13,924 nt of DNA from Actinomycetes bacterium (GTDB lineage Bacteria; Actinomycetota; Aquicultoria; CAJVYJ01). A program made the position numbers and the translations under genes. Below, piece by piece: positions 1 through 5,123 of the stretch (the first letter of the stretch is position 1; each line of letters starts with the position of its first letter). A model generated the notes under the pieces. That model saw only the letters and a program-made list of their open reading frames with translations. It did not search any database and was not told where the DNA came from. The DNA lies in the NCBI GenBank assembly GCA_030597945.1, contig JAUVQW010000015.1:1-13924 (forward strand), in the 5' to 3' direction.

Positions 1-67
1 AATATTAAATTTAAAAATTGACACGGTCGCGAAAAGACCCTTACGCTTTACGCCGGCACTCCTCTTC

Positions 68-112
68 TGCTAAAATAAATATGTCTTAGCATACGCTTGT
101 AACTGCTAAAAT
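68..112 (+). promoter_or_regulatory. Two extended -10 promoter elements upstream of chorismate mutase
   Basis: The motif TGCTAAAAT occurs twice, at 68-76 and 104-112. Each is a TGn extension followed by TAAAAT, which matches the housekeeping -10 consensus at 5 of 6 positions. Neither has a strong -35 at the expected distance, as is usual for extended -10 promoters. The downstream copy would start transcription near 119, leaving a leader of about 30 bases that carries AAGGAG just before the ATG at 151. A TTGACA at 18-23 has only a poor -10 partner. The assignment rests on motif match alone. Confidence 0.45.
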
Positions 113-150
113 ATCCCACAATTTAGTTTAAGACTCATGTAAGGAGAGCA

Positions 151-417
151 ATGATTTCCGAAGAGCAAGAGATAAATGAGATGAGAAAAAAAATTGACAG
201 CCTCGATGAAGAGCTGATAAATGCCCTAAACAAGCGAGCTAAGCTTTCATATGAGATCAGAAAATTAAAGACTCAGGCGAACCTGCCTATCTTCGACGAA
301 CAAAGAGAAAACGAGATACTGACGAAGATCACCCTCTTAAATAATGGCCCCCTCGACGAAGATTCGATAAAGGATATCTATTCAAAGATCCTCGTACGCA
401 TGAAAAATTTCGAATAG
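151..417 (+). CDS. aroQ: Chorismate mutase, AroQ class, stand-alone
   Basis: Converts chorismate to prephenate, the branch-point step towards phenylalanine and tyrosine, in the cytoplasm. The 88-residue protein is the size of a single AroQ all-helical domain. The residues that form the active site in the E. coli enzyme all have counterparts at matching spacing: Arg12, Arg29, Lys40, Asp49, Arg52 and Glu53. The opening helix reads MRKKIDSLDEELINALNKRA, the classic family pattern. No prephenate dehydratase or dehydrogenase is fused to it and no other aromatic amino acid gene lies nearby, so it is a free-standing mutase. The ATG at 151 follows AAGGAG at good spacing. It ends in TAG. Identification is firm; allosteric behaviour cannot be judged. 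Confidence 0.93.
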   Translation: MISEEQEINEMRKKIDSLDEELINALNKRAKLSYEIRKLKTQANLPIFDEQRENEILTKITLLNNGPLDEDSIKDIYSKILVRMKNFE

Positions 418-421
418 CTCT

Positions 422-445
422 GTTTAAAACAGCTCGATTGGGTAA
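422..445 (+). promoter_or_regulatory. Candidate sigma-B/F-type promoter before the radical SAM gene
   Basis: GTTTAA at 422-427, a 12-base spacer, then GGGTAA at 440-445. This fits the general-stress sigma-B consensus of Bacillus (GTTTAA, 12-14 bases, GGGTAT) with one mismatch. Transcription would begin about 20 bases before the ATG at 476. The first half also lies in a short inverted repeat (CTGTTT/AAACAG) just after the chorismate mutase stop, and the -10 overlaps a TAAAAT that a housekeeping sigma could use, so specificity is uncertain. Confidence 0.45.
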
Positions 446-475
446 AATCATAAGTATTCAACTTAAGAACTCATC

Positions 476-1369
476 ATGAAAGAAGCCCAGTTTTACGAAC
501 AACTTGACGACGACAAAGTCCGCTGTAGACTCTGTCCCCATAACTGCCTCATATATCCGGGCAGAGTTGGTATCTGTTTTGTAAGGCAAAACATCGCCGG
601 AAAACTCTACGCCCTCTCTTACGGCCGGATCTCTGCCCAGCATCTAGATCCAATAGAAAAAAAGCCTCTTTTTGAATTCTATCCTGGCTCGCAGATTTTT
701 TCTGTCAGTAGTATTGGATGTAGTCTCGCCTGCCCATACTGTCAAAATTGGGAGCTTGCCCACCCTAAAAGCCGGTTCTTTAAAGAAGATCCAGAAACAG
801 TGATCGAAAAAACAACTTCCAAATTATCTCCGCGGCAGGCTGTTGATACGGCCCTTAACTACAAAAAGATGAATAATATCGGTATCGCATATACCTTTAA
901 CGAGCCACTCATTTGGTATGAATATCTAAGCGATACGGCAAAAATTGCTACTGAAAATGGGCTAAAGAACGTGGTAGTGACTAACGGCTACCTAAATCCG
1001 AAACCGCTTATGGAGATCTTGCCTTTTATCGATGCGGTAAACATAGATATAAAAGGATTTAACGATAACGTCTATAAACGACTCGGCGGTAAATTAAAAC
1101 CGGTCCTGGAGTCCGCCGCTCTTTTAAAGACATCTTGCCACGTGGAAGTCACCAACCTTCTCGTGCCCAAAATGAATACCGATGAGGAAGAAATTAGATC
1201 TCTGGTCAACTGGATAGCCGATAACCTTGGCTCCGATACCCCCCTTCATTTCTCCCGCTATTTCCCCTCCCACAAGATGAATGTCCCTCCCACCCCGATC
1301 TCTGTATTAGAAAAAGCCAGACAGTTAGGGGAAGAAAGGCTAAAACACGTCTATCTGGGAAATGTTTGA
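476..1369 (+). CDS. amrS: AmmeMemoRadiSam-system radical SAM enzyme
   Basis: Radical S-adenosylmethionine enzyme of the AmrS type. Its 297 residues carry the cluster-binding motif CSLACPYC with Cys82, Cys86 and Cys89 in the CxxxCxxC pattern, and an N-terminal cysteine-rich segment (Cys17, Cys20, Cys24, Cys34) typical of this subfamily. Further family motifs are YTFNEPLIWYEY and VNIDIKGFND. AmrS is named for its frequent association with AMMECR1-domain and Memo proteins, but neither is encoded here. The protein stops straight after the HVYLGNV motif; from family knowledge, relatives usually continue into a short tail with a CPxCG motif, and no such coding is seen downstream before further stops. 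The substrate is not known. The ribosome site before ATG 476 is weak. A stress-type promoter candidate lies at 422-445. Confidence 0.88.
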   Translation: MKEAQFYEQLDDDKVRCRLCPHNCLIYPGRVGICFVRQNIAGKLYALSYGRISAQHLDPIEKKPLFEFYPGSQIFSVSSIGCSLACPYCQNWELAHPKSRFFKEDPETVIEKTTSKLSPRQAVDTALNYKKMNNIGIAYTFNEPLIWYEYLSDTAKIATENGLKNVVVTNGYLNPKPLMEILPFIDAVNIDIKGFNDNVYKRLGGKLKPVLESAALLKTSCHVEVTNLLVPKMNTDEEEIRSLVNWIADNLGSDTPLHFSRYFPSHKMNVPPTPISVLEKARQLGEERLKHVYLGNV

Positions 1370-1511
1370 TTGGTCCTAAAGAGGGCTATTAATTAAAAAT
1401 CAAAAAGTAAGCAGTTTTGTTTAAAAAACCTAACGAAGGGTAAAAAAATAGGGCTAGTTTCAAATAGACAATTACAATCGGTTACTAACTCTTATTTAGG
1501 AGGTGAGATAA
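1370..1511. other. Intergenic leader of the KGG cluster
   Basis: AT-rich spacer between the radical SAM gene and the first KGG gene. It holds the stress-type promoter at 1419-1443 and, at its end, a strong ribosome site (AGGAGGTGA) just before the TTG start at 1512. No terminator is visible after the radical SAM gene, and no open frame of note is present. Confidence 0.5.
1419..1443 (+). promoter_or_regulatory. Sigma-B/F-type promoter of the first KGG gene
   Basis: GTTTAA at 1419-1424, a 13-base spacer, and GGGTAA at 1438-1443: five of six in the -10 and six of six in the -35 of the Bacillus sigma-B consensus, at optimal spacing. Predicted start near 1450, leaving a leader of roughly 60 bases before TTG 1512. 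Because no such motif precedes the second KGG gene, this promoter may drive both. The same architecture recurs at 2183 and 3165 before paralogous genes, which raises confidence. Confidence 0.68.
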
Positions 1512-1715
1512 TTGGCACAAAAAGGTAAGATGACCGTCGGTGAAGCGGGAAGAAAAGGCGGCAAGCAGACTGCTAAGAAATACGGTCCGGGCTTTTATGA
1601 AGAGATCGGTAAAAAGGGCGGCGAGACAACTTCGCAAAAATATGGCCACGAGTTCTACGAGCAGATCGGCCATAAGGGTGGACAGAAGGTCAAGAAGCTT
1701 ATCGAGCAAGGTTAG
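1512..1715 (+). CDS. KGG-repeat stress hydrophilin (GsiB/LEA group 1-like), copy 1
   Basis: A 67-residue, very hydrophilic, Lys/Gly-rich protein with no cysteine or tryptophan. It starts with MAQKGKMTVGEAGRKGG and then has two KGG repeats (pattern KYGxxFYxxIGxKGG) at about residues 23-37 and 43-57, ending in a basic VKKLIEQG tail. This is the repeat of B. subtilis GsiB, fungal Con-10 and plant Em/LEA group 1 proteins, which protect against water loss and other stress. Unlike acidic GsiB, this one is basic. The start is TTG with a strong AGGAGGTGA site. Bases 1511-1621 are identical to 1837-1947 in the next gene, so the two are recent duplicates or are kept alike by gene conversion. The family call is firm; the protective role is from relatives. 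Confidence 0.85.
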   Translation: MAQKGKMTVGEAGRKGGKQTAKKYGPGFYEEIGKKGGETTSQKYGHEFYEQIGHKGGQKVKKLIEQG

Positions 1716-1751
1716 AAAAAATAATGCTTTGCCTTACTCGATTATTTTTCC

Positions 1752-1785
1752 GGTCATGACATCGATAAGAAATTATGTCATGACC
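1752..1785. repeat. Perfect 11-bp inverted repeat between KGG copies 1 and 2
   Basis: The arms GGTCATGACAT (1752-1762) and ATGTCATGACC (1775-1785) are perfectly complementary around a 12-base loop. Each arm itself contains the palindrome GTCATGAC. No run of T follows on either strand, so it is not a standard terminator. It could be an operator for a dimeric regulator, or an mRNA hairpin that separates or stabilises the two cistrons. Confidence 0.6.
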
Positions 1786-1837
1786 AAAGGGTGTCTGAGA
1801 TGTTCAAACTAATCCAAATTAAGGTGGTGTATTAATA

Positions 1838-2077
1838 TTGGCACAAAAAGGTAAGATGACCGTCGGTGAAGCGGGAAGAAAAGGCGGCAAGCAGACTGCT
1901 AAGAAATACGGTCCGGGCTTTTATGAAGAGATCGGTAAAAAGGGCGGTCGGATAGGCGGCCCAAAGGGGGGAATGACCACCAAGAAAAGGTATGGCCATG
2001 AGTTCTACGAGCGGATCGGCCATAAGGGTGGACAGAAGGTCAAGAAACTGATCGAGGCCGGCAAAAAAGCGAAATAA
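1838..2077 (+). CDS. KGG-repeat stress hydrophilin, copy 2
   Basis: A 79-residue paralogue of copy 1. Residues 1-37 are the same as copy 1, and the C-terminal repeat (RYGHEFYERIGHKGG, about residues 51-65) is nearly so. Between the two KGG repeats it has a Gly/Lys-rich insertion (RIGGPKGGMTTKK) that copy 1 lacks, and the tail is longer and more basic. It starts with TTG behind AAGGTGG. There is no stress-type promoter in the 122 bases before it, so it is probably transcribed through from copy 1, across the inverted repeat at 1752-1785. No cysteines, no membrane segment, no signal peptide. Role by family: intrinsically disordered stress protectant; the strongly positive charge would also allow nucleic acid binding, which is speculation. 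Confidence 0.85.
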   Translation: MAQKGKMTVGEAGRKGGKQTAKKYGPGFYEEIGKKGGRIGGPKGGMTTKKRYGHEFYERIGHKGGQKVKKLIEAGKKAK

Positions 2078-2182
2078 TCCCCTAGCCGACGCATATGCAA
2101 CCTCTCCATCTAACAAAGCTTTCACTTAGTACCATCGTTTATCCTGCCCGAGTAAGTAATCCGGCCATGCGACATGCAAGTG

Positions 2183-2207
2183 GTTTAACATTTTGGGCAA
2201 AGGGTAT
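2183..2207 (+). promoter_or_regulatory. Consensus sigma-B/F-type promoter of the third KGG gene
   Basis: GTTTAA at 2183-2188, a 13-base spacer, GGGTAT at 2202-2207: a full 12 of 12 match to the Bacillus sigma-B consensus. Transcription would start near 2214, about 70 bases before the TTG at 2285. The rest of the 2078-2284 gap holds nothing else recognisable; no terminator follows copy 2. Confidence 0.72.
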
Positions 2208-2284
2208 CGAATAGGGACTTATTAGCTATCTTATCTCATTGCAGTTTGGTTAAGCGTGAGAGTCGGAAAGAGAGGCAGTTTCAA

Positions 2285-2461
2285 TTGGCTGAAAAAAAAG
2301 GAAAGATGACCGTAGGCGAAGCAGGAAAAAAAGGCGGAAAGACGACTCTTAAAAAGTATGGCCCAAGTTTTTACCAGGACATCGGGAAAAAGGGCGGCAA
2401 CAAAGTAAAGAAATTGATCGAGGCAGGAAAAAGGACTCAAAAAAAGACAGCTCGCAAATAG
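2285..2461 (+). CDS. KGG-repeat stress hydrophilin, copy 3 (single repeat)
   Basis: A 58-residue KGG protein with one repeat (KYGPSFYQDIGKKGG, residues 24-38) followed by a basic tail (VKKLIEAGKRTQKKTARK). The reading frame is open further upstream to a TTG at 2246, but TTG 2285 is preferred. It gives MAEKKGKMTVGEAGKKGG, aligned with the N-termini of copies 1 and 2, and it follows AGAGAGG at about 10 bases. It has diverged more in DNA sequence than copies 1 and 2 have from each other. It has its own consensus stress-type promoter at 2183-2207. No terminator is seen after its TAG stop. It is Lys-rich, without cysteine or membrane segments. Family call is firm, precise role inferred. Confidence 0.82.
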   Translation: MAEKKGKMTVGEAGKKGGKTTLKKYGPSFYQDIGKKGGNKVKKLIEAGKRTQKKTARK

Positions 2462-2500
2462 AATCCCTTAAACTTAATATTTAATTTAACAAGGCTGGCC

Positions 2501-2547
2501 TGCTAAAATAACTTAGACATTGCCATGATTCTATGATATATTGGCAA
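2501..2547 (+). promoter_or_regulatory. Extended -10 promoter and inverted repeat before the TPR gene
   Basis: TGCTAAAAT at 2501-2509 repeats the motif seen upstream of chorismate mutase. Just downstream, around and after the expected start site, are the arms TTGCCA (2520-2525) and TGGCAA (2542-2547), separated by 16 bases that contain two ATGAT copies. The repeat could be an operator or a leader hairpin. It is unlike the stress-type promoters of the flanking KGG genes, so this gene is probably under separate control. Confidence 0.4.
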
Positions 2548-2557
2548 AGTTGATAAA

Positions 2558-3079
2558 ATGCTAGATAAGAAAAAGTCCGGCCTCATAATTAAAATAATTG
2601 CTCTATTTATAGCGATCACATTCGCTGGATCTCTTGTTCCGTTTCTATTCGGGGGTCTGGGTCAGAACAACCAATCCCAACAGCAACCGTTAGTCAATAA
2701 CGATCCCCCAAGCAAACAAGAACAAATCCAGGCACTCCTTGCCCAAGCGGATTTCAGTTTTAATAATCAAGAGTACGAACAATCCGCCACCTTTTATGAT
2801 CAAGTCGTGCAATTAGATAGCGAAAACATAGATGCGAAATCCGGCCTTGGCGCCTCAAAAGTGATGCTCGGCCAGACACAGGAAGGCTTCGATCTTCTAA
2901 ATCAGGTGGCAACCGCCGACCCAAATCACGCAAATAGCCAATTTTTTCTAGCCGAGGCGGCAAAAAAATTAGGTAACAACGACCAAGCTAGGTCTTCGTA
3001 TCAAAAGTATTTAGAGCTTGAACCCGAAGGCAAGTATTCGAAAGACGCCAGTAGTGCTCTATCGGAGCTCGGGTCTTAA
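2558..3079 (+). CDS. Membrane-anchored tetratricopeptide-repeat protein
   Basis: A 173-residue protein with a short basic N-terminus (MLDKKKSG), one hydrophobic helix at about residues 9-33 acting as a signal anchor, and a Gln/Asn/Pro-rich linker to about residue 52. Roughly three TPR units follow to about residue 160, with pairs such as ADFSFNNQEYEQSATFYDQV and NNDQARSSYQKYLELEPEG. The N-in topology places the TPR domain outside the membrane. TPR domains bind partner proteins; no catalytic motif is present, and the specific partner is unknown. It sits inside the KGG cluster but has its own housekeeping-type promoter candidate, so it may be a neighbour only. The ribosome site before ATG 2558 is weak (only AAAG). 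Confidence 0.78.
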   Translation: MLDKKKSGLIIKIIALFIAITFAGSLVPFLFGGLGQNNQSQQQPLVNNDPPSKQEQIQALLAQADFSFNNQEYEQSATFYDQVVQLDSENIDAKSGLGASKVMLGQTQEGFDLLNQVATADPNHANSQFFLAEAAKKLGNNDQARSSYQKYLELEPEGKYSKDASSALSELGS

Positions 3080-3164
3080 TAATCTCCATTTTTTTCCACT
3101 AAGCTAATAATTTTTTATTACCTTATTATGCTGCGATTTTCCCTATCTTTACGCCTACCAAGAT

Positions 3165-3189
3165 GTTTAAACGAATGGAGCGTGGGTAG
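3165..3189 (+). promoter_or_regulatory. Sigma-B/F-type promoter of the fourth KGG gene
   Basis: GTTTAA at 3165-3170, a 13-base spacer, GGGTAG at 3184-3189: 11 of 12 matches to the Bacillus sigma-B consensus, with the same 13-base spacing as at 1419 and 2183. The predicted start near 3196 gives a leader of about 80 bases to ATG 3277. That leader contains a small ATTGC/GCAAT stem. The spacer 3080-3164 is AT-rich with an AT-only stem near 3105-3125; no clear terminator for the TPR gene. Confidence 0.68.
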
Positions 3190-3276
3190 TTAAAAATGGT
3201 GAAAGTCAGTTGTTTCTTATTGCGTTAACCAAAGCAATGAGGCAGACTGTAGGTGGAAAGGAAAAAGGTGATATGT

Positions 3277-3516
3277 ATGGCAAAGAGAGGCCCAACACCG
3301 GGTACCCCCCAGGCAAAAAGAGGCGGGCAAAAGGTCAAAGAGAAATACGGACCTGAATTTTACAAAAAAATCGGAAAAAAAGGAGGGGAGTCAGTAAAAC
3401 AAAAATACGGATCTGAATTTTATGAAACTATCGGTAAAAAGGGCGGCGAAACTACCAAGAAACGCCATGGCATCGAATTTTTCGAGATGATTGGCAAAAA
3501 AGGTGGTCGCCGATAA
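3277..3516 (+). CDS. KGG-repeat stress hydrophilin, copy 4 (three repeats)
   Basis: A 79-residue protein with a different N-terminus (MAKRGPTPGTPQAKRGG) and three tandem KGG repeats at about residues 23-37, 43-57 and 63-77, each of the form KYGxEFYxxIGKKGG; the last is varied to RHGIEFFEMIGKKGG. ATG 3277 is chosen over an upstream in-frame GTG at 3253 because AAGGTG lies 6 bases before it and the resulting protein begins MAKRG. In repeat order it is closest to classic GsiB tandem repeats. It has its own stress-type promoter (3165-3189) and is closed by the terminator at 3544, making it a single-gene unit. Basic, hydrophilic, no cysteine. Role as stress protectant is from the family. Confidence 0.86.
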   Translation: MAKRGPTPGTPQAKRGGQKVKEKYGPEFYKKIGKKGGESVKQKYGSEFYETIGKKGGETTKKRHGIEFFEMIGKKGGRR

Positions 3517-3543
3517 TCATAGATGATCTAATATGACCTTAAT

Positions 3544-3568
3544 AAGGGCCTTCGGGCCCTTTTTTCTG
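3544..3568 (+). terminator. Rho-independent terminator after the KGG cluster
   Basis: A 7-bp stem AAGGGCC/GGCCCTT (3544-3550 and 3555-3561) closes a stable TTCG tetraloop and runs into a T tract. It lies 28 bases after the fourth KGG stop and separates that cluster from the phosphoribosyltransferase operon. Confidence 0.92.
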
Positions 3569-3593
3569 TTTGAATACATCCAATAAATGGTAA
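3568..3593 (+). promoter_or_regulatory. Weak sigma-B-like element upstream of the phosphoribosyltransferase operon
   Basis: GTTTGA at 3568-3573, a 14-base spacer, TGGTAA at 3588-3593. This matches the stress consensus at 5 of 6 and 4 of 6 positions, clearly poorer than the KGG promoters, and it lies about 120 bases before the gene. It matters because self-control of an rsbV-rsbW operon by its own sigma factor is the Bacillus arrangement. Low confidence. Confidence 0.2.
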
Positions 3594-3672
3594 AAACCTA
3601 AATGTAGAGCTATCTTTCAAATCAACTGAAGAGCCGTTATTTTAAATTTATCTTTTAGCAAGCAAAAGCTTT

Positions 3673-3708
3673 TGGTAAAGTAGAGAGAATTGATTTATTC
3701 TCTTAAGG
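3673..3708 (+). promoter_or_regulatory. Extended -10 promoter and leader hairpin of the phosphoribosyltransferase gene
   Basis: TGGTAAAGT at 3673-3681 is a TGn-extended -10 (TAAAGT). Immediately downstream the arms AGAGAAT (3684-3690) and ATTCTCT (3697-3703) form a 7-bp hairpin that would start at or near the transcript's 5' end and end one base before the AAGG ribosome site. It may shield the transcript end, be an operator, or control access to the ribosome site. Confidence 0.4.
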
Positions 3709-3712
3709 CAAT

Positions 3713-4351
3713 ATGTATAGAGATAGAGTTGAAGCCGGCAAGGAACTGGCACAAAGGTTACTTAAATATAAAGGTGAGGACCTGGTCGTTTTGGCTATTC
3801 CTCGCGGCGGTGTAGTGGTAGCAAAAGAGGTCGCAGATACTCTGGGCGCGACAATGGATCTAATAATCCCGAGAAAAATAGGGGCACCGTCTAATAAAGA
3901 GTTGGCAATAGGCGCGGTCGTTGATAAAGATAATGTGATTTTAGATAGAGACCTGGTAGCACGGCTGGATGTTAGCGATGACTACTTAAAGCGTGAGATA
4001 GAGACTCAAGTTGATGAGATAAGTAGGCGTCGGTTAATGTATATGGGTAGCTCAAAAGAGAGCGATCTAAAAGACAAAGTCGCCATTTTGGTAGATGACG
4101 GATTAGCGACGGGAAGCACGGCGAAAGCGGCGATCAAACTGGTTCGATCCAGGAGTCCGAAGAAGTTGGTGGTCGCTATACCGGTAGGGCCGAAAAATAC
4201 GGTACAGTCGCTTGAAGGCCAGGCGGATGAAGTCATATGCTTAGATTCTCCGGCGGGATTTTATGCCGTCGGCCAGGTTTATGAAGATTTTGAACAAGTA
4301 ACCGACGATGAGGTCGTAGTAATACTTAGAAGTTTAAAAAGATCAGCCTAA
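3713..4351 (+). CDS. Phosphoribosyltransferase-domain protein (COG1926 type)
   Basis: A 212-residue stand-alone protein of the PRTase fold. The PRPP-binding signature lies at about residues 123-138 (VAILVDDGLATGSTAK, with the acidic pair and the ATGST loop). The N-terminal IPRGGVVVAKEVA and PRKIGAPSNKELAIGAV, and the C-terminal FYAVGQVYEDFEQVTDDEV, are characteristic of this uncharacterised subfamily. It therefore probably binds PRPP or a related phosphoribosyl compound, but the true substrate is not known and it should not be called a specific purine or pyrimidine salvage enzyme. It starts at ATG 3713 behind AAGG, ends 15 bases before the STAS gene, and no terminator intervenes, so it is likely the first gene of an operon with the RsbV/RsbW-like pair. 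Confidence 0.85.
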   Translation: MYRDRVEAGKELAQRLLKYKGEDLVVLAIPRGGVVVAKEVADTLGATMDLIIPRKIGAPSNKELAIGAVVDKDNVILDRDLVARLDVSDDYLKREIETQVDEISRRRLMYMGSSKESDLKDKVAILVDDGLATGSTAKAAIKLVRSRSPKKLVVAIPVGPKNTVQSLEGQADEVICLDSPAGFYAVGQVYEDFEQVTDDEVVVILRSLKRSA

Positions 4352-4366
4352 CAGGAGGTGTTGGAT

Positions 4367-4705
4367 TTGGACCTAAAAATTGCAGTAGAGGAAAAAGACG
4401 ATGCGATGGTGCTAAGACTCGACGGGGAAGTCGATGTCTATACGGCGCCCAAATTAAAAAGCAGATTGATCGACCTTGTCGATCAGGGTAAGTTCAAGAT
4501 CGTCGTCGATCTTGAAAAAGTAGCTTTCATGGATTCATCAGGGCTAGGTGTTCTAGTCGGTGGATTAAAAAGAGTTCGCTCCCATGATGGATCAATCTCT
4601 CTTATCTGTTCACAGGAGAACATCTTAAAGATCTTTCGGATCACCGGTTTAGTCAAGATATTCCCGATCTTTGACAACGAAGGCCAGGCTCTTGAAAGTG
4701 TCTGA
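4367..4705 (+). CDS. Anti-sigma factor antagonist, RsbV-like STAS protein
   Basis: A 112-residue single STAS domain, the size of B. subtilis RsbV and SpoIIAA. The pattern GEVDVYTAPKL (residues 20-30) and the phosphorylation loop FMDSSGLGVLVGG are both present; Ser57 aligns with the serine that RsbW phosphorylates. In the known systems the unphosphorylated protein binds the anti-sigma kinase and frees the sigma factor. TTG 4367 is chosen because AGGAGG (4353-4358) lies 8 bases before it. The open frame could start at GTG 4358 or TTG 4361, but these overlap or touch the ribosome site. It is downstream of the phosphoribosyltransferase gene and overlaps the RsbW-like gene. Identification is firm; the cognate sigma factor is not encoded here. 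Confidence 0.9.
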   Translation: MDLKIAVEEKDDAMVLRLDGEVDVYTAPKLKSRLIDLVDQGKFKIVVDLEKVAFMDSSGLGVLVGGLKRVRSHDGSISLICSQENILKIFRITGLVKIFPIFDNEGQALESV

Positions 4706-5123
4706 AGAGGTGCTGCTTGAGAATAAAGTAAAATTAGTCATACCAGCCAGTAGCGAATATGTAAGTCTCGCCAGACTGGCTCTTGGCGGTCTTATACGAA
4801 ATTTCTTAAGCGATGAGGAAATCATCGAAGATATCAAAATAGCCGTATCAGAAGTCTGTAATAGTGTCGTATTACAGGCGGAAAATGTTGATAACGCCAC
4901 ACTGGATCTTTCGTTTTCAGTCCAGGAAGAAGAGATAACCATTGATGTCGGTTGTACGGGAAAAGAGCTTGAACTCGCGGCTCTTACCCCCATCGTCTGG
5001 TCAGAGCCTGAAGAACGGGGCTACGGTCTATCGCTGATATCGGCTCTAATGGATAAAGTGGAGCTGATAAGCGACGACGGCAATAAGACAATCCTTAGAC
5101 TTAGAAAGTATTTTCCTTCCTAG
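4692..5123 (+). CDS. RsbW-like anti-sigma factor ATPase-fold protein with degenerate ATP site
   Basis: HATPase_c-fold regulator, about 143 residues, aligning along its length with B. subtilis RsbW (IPASSEYVSLARLALGG near the start, EDIKIAVSEVC in the N-box, ERGYGLSLISALMDKVEL in the G2 region). In RsbW the N-box reads EACTN, with the Asn that binds Mg-ATP. Here it is Glu54-Val-Cys-Asn57-Ser58, so Ser occupies the Asn position and Asn is one residue early. The G1 Asp is replaced by Cys88 (VGCTG). The G2 glycines remain. Kinase activity is therefore doubtful although the partner keeps its serine. The start is uncertain: TTG 4692 has GAAGG 8 bases upstream; TTG 4671, GTG 4698 and GTG 4710 are alternatives. 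It overlaps the STAS gene, implying coupled translation. No sigma factor gene follows. Confidence 0.82.
   Translation: MKVSEEVLLENKVKLVIPASSEYVSLARLALGGLIRNFLSDEEIIEDIKIAVSEVCNSVVLQAENVDNATLDLSFSVQEEEITIDVGCTGKELELAALTPIVWSEPEERGYGLSLISALMDKVELISDDGNKTILRLRKYFPS

Noticed and set aside
18..47. TTGACA at 18-23 as the main chorismate mutase promoter
   Set aside because: The matching -10 (TACGCT) is poor and it is far from the gene; the two extended -10 elements downstream are better candidates.
416..434. Short inverted repeat after chorismate mutase as a terminator
   Set aside because: The stem is short and AT-rich, with no T tract after it; it also coincides with the candidate stress promoter.
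1789..1794. GGGTGT before KGG copy 2 as a stress-type -10
   Set aside because: No GTTT element lies at the required distance upstream; the sequence there is AT-rich and part of the inverted repeat.
1485..2125. Minus-strand open frames (about 74 and 97 codons) antisense to the KGG genes
   Set aside because: They mirror the repeated KGG sequence on the opposite strand and resemble each other only because the genes are duplicates. No ribosome sites or family features support them.
1512..3516. The KGG repeats and repeated genes as a CRISPR array or other DNA-level repeat array
   Set aside because: The repeats are in coding frame, vary by codon, and have no unique equal-length spacers. The repetition is at protein level.
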